DNA from: Hyphomicrobiaceae bacterium
Lineage (GTDB): Bacteria > Pseudomonadota > Alphaproteobacteria > Rhizobiales > MH13
Direction: 5' to 3'
DNA length: 8,829 nucleotides
NCBI GenBank assembly: GCA_020442235.1
Contig: JAGRKQ010000118.1
Location: 1 to 8,829 of the forward strand
In this document: one piece after another, positions 1 through 6,329 of the stretch
Layout: every line of letters begins with the position of its first letter
Numbering within the stretch: the first letter of the stretch is position 1
Notes under the pieces: generated by a model
What the model was told of the DNA's origin: nothing
Databases searched by the model: none
Seen by the model: only the letters and a program-made list of their open reading frames with translations
Made by a program: the position numbers and the translations under genes

Positions 1-284
1 ACCATGCCGCCGATCAGCTGCACATCATAGTGACGCTGGCCAAGGACGCGCCGGGCGGCCTCGCGCACGGTCGCAAAGGCCGGAACGAGCAGGTCGTCGA
101 GCTTCTTGCCGTTTTCGAGTTCTTCGCGGAAGGCGGCGGTGCGTGCCTTCAGCGCTTCATCCGACAGGGCCTTCAGCTCGTCCTCGAGGGCGTTGATCGC
201 CTCGACGCGGGCGCGATAGGCGCGGACCTTGCGGTCGTTGGCGGAGCCGAGGATTTTGCTGGCAATCTTGCCGAGACCGAGCAT
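1..284 (-). CDS. secA: Preprotein translocase ATPase SecA, N-terminal part (cut by window edge)
   Basis: SecA is the ATPase motor that pushes unfolded preproteins through the SecYEG channel at the inner membrane. Only the first 94 codons are present; the gene runs off the left edge. The peptide begins [18 protein letters not shown] and continues with the helical stretch [20 protein letters not shown] and then [22 protein letters not shown]. That wording matches the start of bacterial SecA, just before the Walker A region, which would lie outside the window. The ATG at 282-284 (minus) has an AGGGA-type ribosome site about ten bases upstream. It is divergent from the isomerase gene at 514, with a 229-base gap carrying a clear promoter for secA. 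Nothing in the visible part looks damaged. Confidence 0.95.
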   Translation of the reverse strand, partial: MLGLGKIASKILGSANDRKVRAYRARVEAINALEDELKALSDEALKARTAAFREELENGKKLDDLLVPAFATVREAARRVLGQRHYDVQLIGGM

Positions 285-397
285 GGAGTGTCTCTTCCCT
301 TGTGCCGAGGGGCCTCGCATGAGGTCGTGCCGAACGGCGGTTGCGGGCAGTGGAGCCGGATCATGCGGCACCGATACTGCCGAAAAAAGGCCGGTTT

Positions 398-426
398 CAG
401 ATAAGAAGCGGCCTTGGAGTTGTCAA
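398..426 (-). promoter_or_regulatory. sigma70-type promoter for secA
   Basis: On the minus strand a perfect -35 box TTGACA (421-426) is followed by exactly 17 bases and a -10 box TATCTG (398-403), which keeps the key TAT and differs at the last three positions. It points at secA and predicts a transcript start near 391, giving a leader of roughly 105-110 bases before the ATG. The boxes and spacing are seen directly; activity is inferred. It is the best promoter match I found in the window. Confidence 0.6.
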
Positions 427-513
427 CGCGCGCAACTGCGGTCATGGTGCCGCCCGAATTCGCGGCCATGCGTCGCCTCGTCCTCCCAACAGACCCAGGG
501 AAATGCCTTTATC

Positions 514-1413
514 ATGACATCCGCCTTTCTCGCACGCCGCACGCTTGCCGCGTTCGGACTCGCCGCCGTTCTCGGTCTGGCTGCCGCGCCGGTCCGTGCC
601 CAGACCGCCGAAGAAGCGCCCGATCCGCTGACCGTCGTGGCCAAGGTTGGCGACATCGAGATCACCGAAGAGGCGATCCAGATGGCCTATCAGGATTTCG
701 GCCAGCAGCTTCAGAACGTGCCGGAGGGCGAACGCCGCCGGGTCGTCGTCGATGCGCTTGTCGACATGTATCTCCTGGCCCGGGCCGGCGAGGAAGCCGG
801 TCTCGGCGAGCGCGAGGATTTTGCCCGCCGCATGGCCTTCCTGCGTGCCCGCCAGCTGCGCACCAGCTACCTGATCGAGAATGTCGCTTCGGCGGTCAAT
901 GAGGAAGCGGTCCGCGCGGCCTATGACGAGGCGGTCTCCAGCTTCACTCCGCAGCCGGAAGTGCGCGCCCGCCACATTCTGGTGGAAACCCGCGAAGCGG
1001 CCGAGGAAATCATCGGCCTTCTGGAAGATGGCGGTGATTTCGTCGAGATCGCGCGCGAGCGCTCCACCGGCCCGTCCGGCCCGCAGGGCGGCGATCTCGG
1101 CTGGTTCGGCCGCGGCCGCATGGTGGAGGCCTTCGAGGAGGCCGCCTTCACGCTGGAAGCCGGCGAATACACCAGGGAGCCGGTGGAAACCCGCTTCGGC
1201 TGGCACGTCATCCTCGTGGAGGAAAAGCGCGAATCCGCGCCCCCGCCCTTCGAGCAGATCGCCCCGCAGCTGGAACAGGCGATGCTCCAGCGCGCCTTCT
1301 CCGAAACGCTGACGGGCCTGCGCGAGGGCGTCGAGATCGACTATCTCGATCCGAGCGTGGCGCCGCCGGAGCCGCAGACCCCGGCCGAGGGCGAAACGCC
1401 CCAGCAGCAGTAA
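514..1413 (+). CDS. Secreted parvulin-type peptidyl-prolyl cis-trans isomerase (SurA/PrsA-like)
   Basis: Catalyses cis-trans isomerisation of Xaa-Pro bonds and probably helps fold exported proteins in the periplasm. The 299-residue product starts with a Sec signal peptide: RR near residues 8-9, a hydrophobic core at 10-25 (AAFGLAAVLGLAAA) and a likely cleavage site after VRA29. A SurA-like helical chaperone segment follows at about 40-145. The rotamase domain spans about 151-240, starting ARHILVETR, with the family hallmark GGDLGWFGRGRMVEAFEEA and the closing FGWHVILVEEKRE. The tail is Pro/Glu/Gln-rich and ends in QQQ. An earlier in-frame start at 229 was rejected because it lies in the secA promoter region and would bury the signal peptide. 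An AGGGA lies 12 bases before the ATG, a rather long spacing. It stands alone, divergent from secA and closed by a hairpin. The subclass (SurA, PrsA or PpiC) is uncertain. Confidence 0.9.
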   Translation: MTSAFLARRTLAAFGLAAVLGLAAAPVRAQTAEEAPDPLTVVAKVGDIEITEEAIQMAYQDFGQQLQNVPEGERRRVVVDALVDMYLLARAGEEAGLGEREDFARRMAFLRARQLRTSYLIENVASAVNEEAVRAAYDEAVSSFTPQPEVRARHILVETREAAEEIIGLLEDGGDFVEIARERSTGPSGPQGGDLGWFGRGRMVEAFEEAAFTLEAGEYTREPVETRFGWHVILVEEKRESAPPPFEQIAPQLEQAMLQRAFSETLTGLREGVEIDYLDPSVAPPEPQTPAEGETPQQQ

Positions 1414-1430
1414 GGCCAGTCACATGCATC

Positions 1431-1465
1431 CGGGCCGCGCGTATCGTGCGGCCCGTTTCTGTTTC
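1431..1465 (+). terminator. Strong stem-loop with T-rich tail after the isomerase gene
   Basis: Arms at 1431-1441 (CGGGCCGCGCG) and 1445-1455 (CGTGCGGCCCG) pair over 11 positions with one G-U pair and a three-base loop TAT. The tail TTTCTGTTTC follows at 1456-1465. This is the form of an intrinsic terminator, 17 bases after the isomerase stop codon. The tail runs straight into the argJ ribosome site (AGGGA, 1466-1470), so the hairpin could also act on argJ expression. Pairing is seen; termination is inferred. Confidence 0.65.
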
Positions 1466-1476
1466 AGGGATATGCC

Positions 1477-2730
1477 ATGAGCGGTGACGTTTCTCCTTTC
1501 GCCCCGACGCAGTTTCCGGTCGCCGGCCCGGTCGGCGGGGTGCGCCTTGCCACGGCCGAGGCCGGCATCAAATACAAGAACCGCACGGATGTGCTGCTCG
1601 CCGCGTTTCCCGAAGGCACGAGCGCTGCCGGCATGTTCACCACCTCGCGCTGTCCTTCCGCGCCGGTCGACTGGTGCCGGCGCGCGCTGGCCGGCGGACG
1701 GGCACGGGCGCTTCTGGTCAATTCCGGCAACGCCAATGCCTTCACCGGCCAGAAGGGGCGGGCCTCCACGCAGCGCTCGGCGGCGATTGTTGCCGATGCG
1801 CTCGGCTGTGCGCCCGAAGCGGTGTTCCTGGCGTCCACGGGCGTCATCGGCGAGCCGCTGGATGCGGAAAAATTCGCCGGCGTCATTGACACGCTGACCG
1901 CGGCGCTTGCCGGGCAGGACGCCGCCGATGCGCGCTACTGGACGGATGCGGCGCGCGCCATCATGACGACCGACACCTTCCCCAAGCCGGGCGGGCGCAC
2001 GGTCGATCTCGGCGACGGCACGTCCGTGCGCCTTGCCGGCATGGCCAAGGGCGCGGGAATGATCGCGCCGGACATGGCGACGATGCTCTCCTTCCTCTTC
2101 ACCGATGCCGCCATCGCGCCTTCGGTGTTGCAGGCGCTGTTGAAGGATGCCGTCGAGCCAAGCTTCAACTGCGTCACCGTCGACGGCGATACCTCGACCT
2201 CCGATACGGTGCTTCTGTTTGCGACCGGCGCGTCCGGGATCGCGGAAATCACGTCGCTTGACGATCCGCGCGCCAGGGCCATCGGCGCCGCGCTCGCCGG
2301 GCTGTGCCTGGAGCTGGCCCACTGGATCGCCAAGGACGGCGAGGGGGCGCGCAAATTCGTCGAGATCCGTGTCGAGGGTGCCGTCAGCGATGCGTCCGCA
2401 AAGGCAATTGCCAAGTCGATCGCCAATTCGCCGCTGGTGAAGACCGCGATCGCAGGCGAGGACGCCAATTGGGGCCGCATCGTCATGGCCGTCGGCAAGG
2501 CGGGCGAGCCGGCCGAACGCGACCGGCTGGCGATCTGGTTCGGCGATGTGCGCGTTGCCGTCGAGGGCGAGCGCGATCCGGCCTATTCGGAGGCGGCGGC
2601 TTCGGCGGTGATGGAAGCGAGCGACATCACGATCCGCGTCGAACTGGGCATGGGGCCGGGCACGGCGCGGATGTGGACCTGCGATCTCACCAAGGAATAT
2701 GTGGCGATCAATGGCGACTACCGCAGCTGA
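1477..2730 (+). CDS. argJ: Glutamate N-acetyltransferase / ornithine acetyltransferase ArgJ
   Basis: Transfers acetyl from N-acetylornithine to glutamate, recycling the acetyl group in cytoplasmic arginine synthesis; some members also use acetyl-CoA. The 417-residue length fits the family. The precursor cuts itself at a conserved Ala-Thr bond: here [14 protein letters not shown] at 191-204, with cleavage expected between A201 and T202, T202 becoming the N-terminal nucleophile of the beta chain. The oxyanion-hole region is ASTGVIG (119-125), and the C-terminus is the family's INGDYRS. Whether it is mono- or bifunctional cannot be told from what I see. The ATG has AGGGA at 1466-1470 with a six-base spacer. 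A terminator-like hairpin lies immediately upstream. The GNAT gene begins inside its last 20 bases, so the two are probably cotranscribed and coupled. Confidence 0.96.
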   Translation: MSGDVSPFAPTQFPVAGPVGGVRLATAEAGIKYKNRTDVLLAAFPEGTSAAGMFTTSRCPSAPVDWCRRALAGGRARALLVNSGNANAFTGQKGRASTQRSAAIVADALGCAPEAVFLASTGVIGEPLDAEKFAGVIDTLTAALAGQDAADARYWTDAARAIMTTDTFPKPGGRTVDLGDGTSVRLAGMAKGAGMIAPDMATMLSFLFTDAAIAPSVLQALLKDAVEPSFNCVTVDGDTSTSDTVLLFATGASGIAEITSLDDPRARAIGAALAGLCLELAHWIAKDGEGARKFVEIRVEGAVSDASAKAIAKSIANSPLVKTAIAGEDANWGRIVMAVGKAGEPAERDRLAIWFGDVRVAVEGERDPAYSEAAASAVMEASDITIRVELGMGPGTARMWTCDLTKEYVAINGDYRS

Positions 2731-3544
2731 CGGCGCTCTTGCCGTCATCACCGGAACCGAGCCGGCGCTGATCCCGTCGGCCCGGATGCGGCAGGTGGAA
2801 GAAGCCTTTCTTGCCACCTGGCCGGCGCTTGATCAGAAAACCCTCGGAAGCTGGCGCCTTGGCGCTGCCGAAGGGGTCACCGGGCGGTCCAATTCGGTGA
2901 CCGTTCTCGGGGATGACGACCTTGACGGCAAAGCCCTTTCAGAGCGGCTGGACGCGGTCGAAGCGTTTTATGCCGCGCGCGCGCTTGCCAGTGTTGTGCG
3001 TGTGACGGCGCTGACGCCGCCGGCCCTGATCGATGCGTTGCGCGCACGCGGCTATCGGCCGGAAGATGCGAGCCGGGTTCTTGTCGGCACGCTGCCGGCG
3101 GACCGCATCCGCCTCGAAGAGGCCCGCGCGAAGGGATGGGTTATCGAAGACGAGGCCGGGGAGCCGTTTTTCTCGGCCGCCGATGGCACGGGCAGCCGCA
3201 CCTCTGGCCATCGCCGGGTGCTTGAAGCGCTGCTGGCCAAGGTCGGCGGAGCGAAAGCCTTCATCAGCCGTCACGATGAGAAAGGCCCGCTGGCCGGAGC
3301 GTATGTTGCCGTTCATGGCGCGATGCTGACGCTCTACAATGTGGCGACCGCCGAACGCGCCCGCCGCACAGGGCTTGCCAGCCAGATGATGCGGATCGCC
3401 GCCGGCTTCGGGGCTGATGCGGGCGCAGACACGCTGTTTCTGTTCGTCGCTGCCGGCAATGACCCGGCCCTGACGCTCTATCGCCGCTTCGGCGCCAGCC
3501 AGGTCTACACCTATGCCTATTGGCGCAAGGAGGCGGGCGCATGA
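2711..3544 (+). CDS. GNAT-family N-acetyltransferase of unknown substrate
   Basis: A 277-residue protein with an acetyl-CoA-binding GNAT fold in its C-terminal part. Motif A is visible as [13 protein letters not shown] (215-227), a version of R/Q-x-x-G-x-G/A. The later part has [13 protein letters not shown] (250-262), the usual alpha-4/beta-6 signature. The N-terminal half contains [19 protein letters not shown] (45-63), resembling the W-R...T-R-x-NSV pattern of two-part GNAT proteins, so it may be a degenerate tandem GNAT. The acceptor is unknown; I do not infer a role in arginine synthesis from position alone. The ATG at 2711 was preferred over the in-frame ATG at 2699, because AAGGAA at 2692-2697 lies almost on top of the earlier codon. 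The gene overlaps the argJ end by 20 bases and the mutT start by four (ATGA), which suggests a coupled operon. Confidence 0.85.
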   Translation: MATTAADGALAVITGTEPALIPSARMRQVEEAFLATWPALDQKTLGSWRLGAAEGVTGRSNSVTVLGDDDLDGKALSERLDAVEAFYAARALASVVRVTALTPPALIDALRARGYRPEDASRVLVGTLPADRIRLEEARAKGWVIEDEAGEPFFSAADGTGSRTSGHRRVLEALLAKVGGAKAFISRHDEKGPLAGAYVAVHGAMLTLYNVATAERARRTGLASQMMRIAAGFGADAGADTLFLFVAAGNDPALTLYRRFGASQVYTYAYWRKEAGA

Positions 3545-3945
3545 GCCGGCGGATGCTTCTGGTCGTCGCCGTCGCGCTGGTCGATGCCGACAACCGCGTG
3601 CTGATCGCCCAGCGCCCGGAAGGCAAGTCGCTGGCCGGGCTTTGGGAGTTTCCGGGCGGCAAGGTGGAGCCGGGCGAAGCGCCGGAGGCTGCGCTCATCC
3701 GCGAACTTTCCGAAGAACTCGGCATCGACACCAGCGCGGCCTGTCTTGCGCCGCTGACCTTTGCCAGCCACGCCTATGAGGACTTTCATCTCCTGATGCC
3801 GCTTTATGTCTGCAGGCGCTGGAAGGGCATTGCCCAGCCACGCGAGCATCAGGCGCTGAAATGGGTGAAGGCCAACCGGCTGCGCGACTTTCCCATGCCC
3901 GAGGCCGATCTACCGCTGATCGCGCCGCTGATGGATCTTCTCTGA
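3541..3945 (+). CDS. mutT: MutT-type Nudix hydrolase (8-oxo-dGTP diphosphatase)
   Basis: Expected to hydrolyse oxidised nucleotide triphosphates such as 8-oxo-dGTP to the monophosphate, preventing A-C and A-G mispairs. The 134-residue length is typical of MutT. The Nudix box is complete at 40-62: G40, E46, then RELSEELGI with R54, E55, E58 and E59 available for metal binding. It is preceded by GLWEFPGGK (33-41), usual for MutT proteins, and the C-terminal LIAPLMDLL also fits. The start at 3541 has a near-perfect AAGGAGG at 3527-3533 with a seven-base spacer and shares ATGA with the GNAT stop. An in-frame start at 3520 lies inside the GNAT gene and has no comparable site. Substrate is by family analogy, since Nudix enzymes vary. 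Confidence 0.92.
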   Translation: MSRRMLLVVAVALVDADNRVLIAQRPEGKSLAGLWEFPGGKVEPGEAPEAALIRELSEELGIDTSAACLAPLTFASHAYEDFHLLMPLYVCRRWKGIAQPREHQALKWVKANRLRDFPMPEADLPLIAPLMDLL

Positions 3946-4023
3946 AAAAGTGCCGGCTCTCCATCCTCTGTGAAGGAAATGGCCCGATGCTCTTGCTTCG
4001 GGACGTGGCGTCAGGGGTGCACC

Positions 4024-4206
4024 ATGGCTGACAGCACGAAGCTGGCCGGATTGATTTCAGACCTGCTGCGCTGCGAGCGCGGCGCGACGGTGATCGAATA
4101 CACGATGATCGCCGGCTTCATCGCGCTGGTGATTGCCGCGACGGTCCGGCTGGTCGGTTCGGAAAACGCCGCCGGCTTTGACGATCTTCCCGACGTCGTG
4201 CGCTGA
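4024..4206 (+). CDS. Flp/Fap-type pilin precursor, standing alone
   Basis: A 60-residue type IVb prepilin, the subunit of Tad/Flp adhesion pili. A short leader is followed by the prepilin peptidase site ERG20|A21, then the mature start ATVIEYTMIAGFIALVIAA, with Glu and Tyr at mature positions 5 and 6 as in Flp pilins. The hydrophobic helix spans about 21-44, and a short acidic tail ends in DDLPDVVR. ATG 4024 is chosen because AGGGG at 4013-4017 is six bases upstream; a GTG at 3970 would add 18 Cys-rich residues and lengthen the leader abnormally. No cpaA, rcp or tad assembly genes lie in the window, so export and processing would depend on genes elsewhere. It begins 78 bases after mutT with no clear promoter, so it could be read through from there. 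Confidence 0.85.
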   Translation: MADSTKLAGLISDLLRCERGATVIEYTMIAGFIALVIAATVRLVGSENAAGFDDLPDVVR

Positions 4207-4221
4207 TCGGGCGATTGCTGC

Positions 4222-4241
4222 GCGGGCGTTTAGCGGCCCGC
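4222..4241. terminator. Hairpin between convergent pilin and methyltransferase ends
   Basis: GCGGGC at 4222-4227 pairs with GCCCGC at 4236-4241 around an eight-base loop that contains the methyltransferase stop codon. It sits 15 bases after the pilin stop, where a two-way transcription end would be expected. No T-run follows in either direction, and six GC pairs arise easily in DNA this GC-rich, so it is only a candidate. Confidence 0.25.
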
Positions 4242-5165
4242 CTTGTCGCCGGCGCCGATCTCGCTGGTGTTGAGCGCATCGGCAAGACGCATGCGCGCCG
4301 AACCGGGGCGCAGCGGCTTCTGCTGGCTTTCATGCGGCGCCCAGCCCGAAAAGGAAACGATCTCCACCGTCGCCCGCAGCCGTCCGTCGGCATCGCCATG
4401 GCGTTCGGCATAAAGTGCGGCGGCGCGCAGGGCGGTTGTCCGCGACAGGGGCGGGCCGCTGTTGCCGAGCGGCGCGTTGGCGCCCATGGCCCGCAGGTCG
4501 CGCACCAGGTGGAACAGGCTGTCGTAACGCACCGTCAGCGTGTCGACATCGGTGACGGGCAGCGCGAAGCCGGCGCGTTGCAGGAGCTGGCCGAAATCAC
4601 GCACATCGATGAAAGGCGCAACGCGCATCGCCGCGCCGCCGCGCTCGGCATCGGCTTCCAGCAGCACCCCACGCAGTTCCTTCAGCGTGTTGCCGCCGAT
4701 GAGCGCGCCGAGAAACAGCCCGTCCGGCTTCAGTGCCCGGCGGATCTGCACCAGAGCGCCGGGCAGGTCGTTGACCGCCTGGAGCGCGAGGGCGGAGAAC
4801 ACCGCATCGACGCTCTGCGGGGCGAGCGGCAGCCATTCCTCGTCCGCGATGGCCACTCCATCCGCCCGCCCCTTCGGGGCAAGGCGCAGCATCGTGCCGA
4901 TGGCCGGGTGGGCGGCGAGGGCCTCGGCAAGGCGGGCATCGGGCGTTGCAAGATCGACGGCCAGCGGAAACTGCCGGGTGATCACCGACAGGCGGTCGAG
5001 AAGGTCCTCGCCCGCGCGGTCCAGCAGGAAGAACGGGTCGTTCTCGGGGCCTGACGCCAGACGGGCCCGGCGCTCGGCAAGGCGCTGGCGGTCGAAGATC
5101 GTCCGGGGGGAGGCGGAAGGGGCTGACATGACCGGGACCATAGCGGCTTTGCCGGTTCCGGGCAT
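4230..5165 (-). CDS. Class I SAM-dependent methyltransferase, BioC/NDUFAF5-like
   Basis: Resembles alphaproteobacterial proteins related to BioC and to mitochondrial NDUFAF5, a complex I assembly factor; the acceptor here is unknown. The 311-residue product begins, after a short extension, with the family start TIFDRQRLAERRARL. Recognisable blocks are ALALQAVNDLPGALVQIRRALKPDGLFL (motif II/III equivalents, in two parts ALALQAVNDLPG and RRALKPDGLFLGAL), FGQLLQRAGFALPVTDVD, VRDLRAMGANA and the end signature GWAPHESQQKPLRPGSA. Motif I is poor: AVDLATPDARLAEAL stands where an acidic residue plus G-x-G-x-G is normal. The start at 5165 is chosen for its ribosome site; starting at 5129 (MSAPSASPRT) gives a more family-like 299 residues but has no good site. 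It is convergent with the pilin and divergent from comF. Confidence 0.85.
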   Translation of the reverse strand: MPGTGKAAMVPVMSAPSASPRTIFDRQRLAERRARLASGPENDPFFLLDRAGEDLLDRLSVITRQFPLAVDLATPDARLAEALAAHPAIGTMLRLAPKGRADGVAIADEEWLPLAPQSVDAVFSALALQAVNDLPGALVQIRRALKPDGLFLGALIGGNTLKELRGVLLEADAERGGAAMRVAPFIDVRDFGQLLQRAGFALPVTDVDTLTVRYDSLFHLVRDLRAMGANAPLGNSGPPLSRTTALRAAALYAERHGDADGRLRATVEIVSFSGWAPHESQQKPLRPGSARMRLADALNTSEIGAGDKAGR

Positions 5166-5175
5166 CTCTTTCCTT
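5166..5175 (-). promoter_or_regulatory. Ribosome site that sets the methyltransferase start
   Basis: On the minus strand AAGGAAAGAG directly precedes the ATG at 5163-5165, with the AAGGA core five bases away. The downstream in-frame ATG codons, at 5139-5141 and 5127-5129, have no comparable site. The core overlaps the edge of the first copy of the direct repeat at 5172-5208. Confidence 0.5.
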
Positions 5176-5208
5176 GAAGGCTTGCGCTTCCCTTGAAGGC
5201 TTGCGCTT
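5172..5208. repeat. 18-base tandem direct repeat between methyltransferase and comF
   Basis: The unit CCTTGAAGGCTTGCGCTT occurs at 5172-5189 and again, identical, at 5191-5208, separated by one C (period 19). With one mismatch the match extends left to include CTT at 5168-5170 and 5187-5189. It fills most of the 58-base gap between the divergent starts at 5165 and 5224. Each copy carries CCTTGAAGG, which is CCTTCAAGG on the other strand. It may be a chance duplication or a doubled operator; two copies alone cannot decide. Confidence 0.9.
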
Positions 5209-5223
5209 TGCGCTGCCTGGCGC

Positions 5224-6021
5224 ATGCTTGTCTTCATGGATCACGGTTCCGGCCTCATCACGGAACGGCTCAACCGCGCCGGCAGGCTTGCCGGGCGGGT
5301 TGCCGATCTCCTTCTGCCGCCGACCTGCCCGGCCTGCGGTGTGCCGACCGGCGGGCCGGACGGGGTCTGCGCGGCCTGTTTCCGCAGGCTGTCCTTTATC
5401 GAGGCGCCCTTCTGCGCCCGGCTCGGCCGGCCTTTGCGCTACGATCTCGGAGCCGGGGCGCTTTCGGCCGAAGCGATCGCCGATCCACCGCCCTTCACCC
5501 GCCAGCGCGCGGCGGTTCTCTACAACGAGACGGCCGGGCGCATCGTCCACGGCTTCAAATATCGCGACCGGCCGGAGCTTGGCGCCTTCATGGCCCGCGC
5601 CATGGCCCGCAGCGGCAAGGCGCTGCTCGATGAAGCCGATCTGGTGGTGCCGGTGCCGATGCACCGATTGCGGCTGTTCCTGCGCCGTTACAATCAGTCG
5701 GCCCTTCTGGCGAAAACGCTCGCCCACGGATCAGAACGGACCTATGCGCCGCTGGTCCTCAAGCGCACCCGGCGCACCCGTCGTCAGGTCGGGCTCGACC
5801 AGAAGGCGCGTGCGGCGAACGTCAAGCGCGCCTTTTCCGTTTCCATGAAAGATCGACCCGTGCTCGCCGGCCGCCGCGTTCTTCTCGTCGACGATGTGGT
5901 GACGAGCGGGGCGACGGTGCGCGAGGCGACGAAGGCGCTGCTTCGGGCCGGTGCCCTGGCGGTGGATGTTCTGGCCTTCGCGCTGGTTGTTCCCGGCGAG
6001 GAAGGCGCACTATATGCGTGA
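5224..6021 (+). CDS. comF: ComF-family phosphoribosyltransferase-like protein
   Basis: ComF proteins are linked to DNA uptake in competent bacteria, where one is needed for single-stranded DNA import; in most alphaproteobacteria the role is unproven. The 265-residue protein has an N-terminal zinc ribbon after LLLPPT: C35-x2-C38 and C49-x2-C52, with another Cys at 64. A phosphoribosyltransferase-like domain follows, with VVPVPMHRLRLFLRRYNQS (141-159), QVGLDQKAR (188-196) and the PRPP-loop motif RVLLVDDVVTSGAT (218-231). The order zinc ribbon then PRTase is the ComF layout. The ATG at 5224 has no clear ribosome site, and neither does the in-frame ATG at 5236, so the exact start is open. It leads a plus-strand run with grxC 47 bases downstream. 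Confidence 0.9.
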   Translation: MLVFMDHGSGLITERLNRAGRLAGRVADLLLPPTCPACGVPTGGPDGVCAACFRRLSFIEAPFCARLGRPLRYDLGAGALSAEAIADPPPFTRQRAAVLYNETAGRIVHGFKYRDRPELGAFMARAMARSGKALLDEADLVVPVPMHRLRLFLRRYNQSALLAKTLAHGSERTYAPLVLKRTRRTRRQVGLDQKARAANVKRAFSVSMKDRPVLAGRRVLLVDDVVTSGATVREATKALLRAGALAVDVLAFALVVPGEEGALYA

Positions 6022-6068
6022 AACGGTGCGGCCCCGCCGCCTTTCCATCCACGTCAGGACGATCCGCC

Positions 6069-6326
6069 ATGGCTGAAGTCGAGATCTACACGAGGGCGCT
6101 TTGCGGCTATTGCCTGCGCGCCAAGCGGCTGTTGAACGACAAGGGCGTTCCCTTCACCGAGCATGACGCGACCTATGACACGAGCCTTCGCAACGAGATG
6201 ATCAAGAAGGCGCATGGGCAGATGACCTATCCGCAGATCTTCATCGACGGCCGGCACATCGGTGGCTGCGACGATCTTTTCGCGCTCGACCGGGCGGGCA
6301 AGCTCGATCCCCTGCTTCAGGCCTGA
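6069..6326 (+). CDS. grxC: Glutaredoxin 3 (GrxC type)
   Basis: A small cytoplasmic thiol-disulfide oxidoreductase that uses glutathione to reduce protein disulfides and mixed disulfides. At 85 residues it has the normal length. The active site is C12-G-Y-C15 in YTRALCGYCLRAKRLL; CGYC replaces the CPYC of the E. coli enzyme and is, from memory, common in rhizobial relatives. The glutathione-binding TYPQIFIDGRHIGGCDDL (53-70) contains the cis-proline and the GG-C-DD turn. The start at 6069 has AGGA at 6056-6059, nine bases upstream; an in-frame ATG at 6018 overlaps the comF stop and would add 17 residues unlike the family. The broken nitrilase gene begins three bases after its stop, so the two were surely cotranscribed. 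Confidence 0.95.
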   Translation: MAEVEIYTRALCGYCLRAKRLLNDKGVPFTEHDATYDTSLRNEMIKKAHGQMTYPQIFIDGRHIGGCDDLFALDRAGKLDPLLQA

Positions 6327-6329
6327 ACC

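Noticed and set aside
173..364. Open frame on the minus strand starting [12 protein letters not shown] in the secA leader and overlapping the secA start, considered as a SecM-like arrest peptide
   Set aside because: It has no ribosome site, no signal or membrane segment and no arrest-like end, and most of it is an out-of-frame reading of secA.
420..448. TTGTCA, 17 bases, CATGGT as a plus-strand promoter for the isomerase
   Set aside because: The -10 box matches at only three positions and it overlaps the far better secA promoter; not enough to annotate.
503..517. Four-codon frame MPLS whose stop overlaps the isomerase ATG (ATGA)
   Set aside because: AGGGA is only one base from its ATG, too close to work; the overlap is probably chance.
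442..1206. Long minus-strand open frame of 254 codons opposite the isomerase gene
   Set aside because: It is a GC-rich antisense shadow of a clear gene, with no recognisable domain or ribosome site.
1420..2817. Minus-strand open frame of 465 codons opposite argJ
   Set aside because: Its Arg/Gly/His-rich composition is typical of antisense reading of high-GC genes, and argJ is unmistakable on the other strand.
4215..5054. Plus-strand open frame of 279 codons opposite the methyltransferase
   Set aside because: It has low-complexity shadow composition, while the minus strand carries conserved family blocks throughout.
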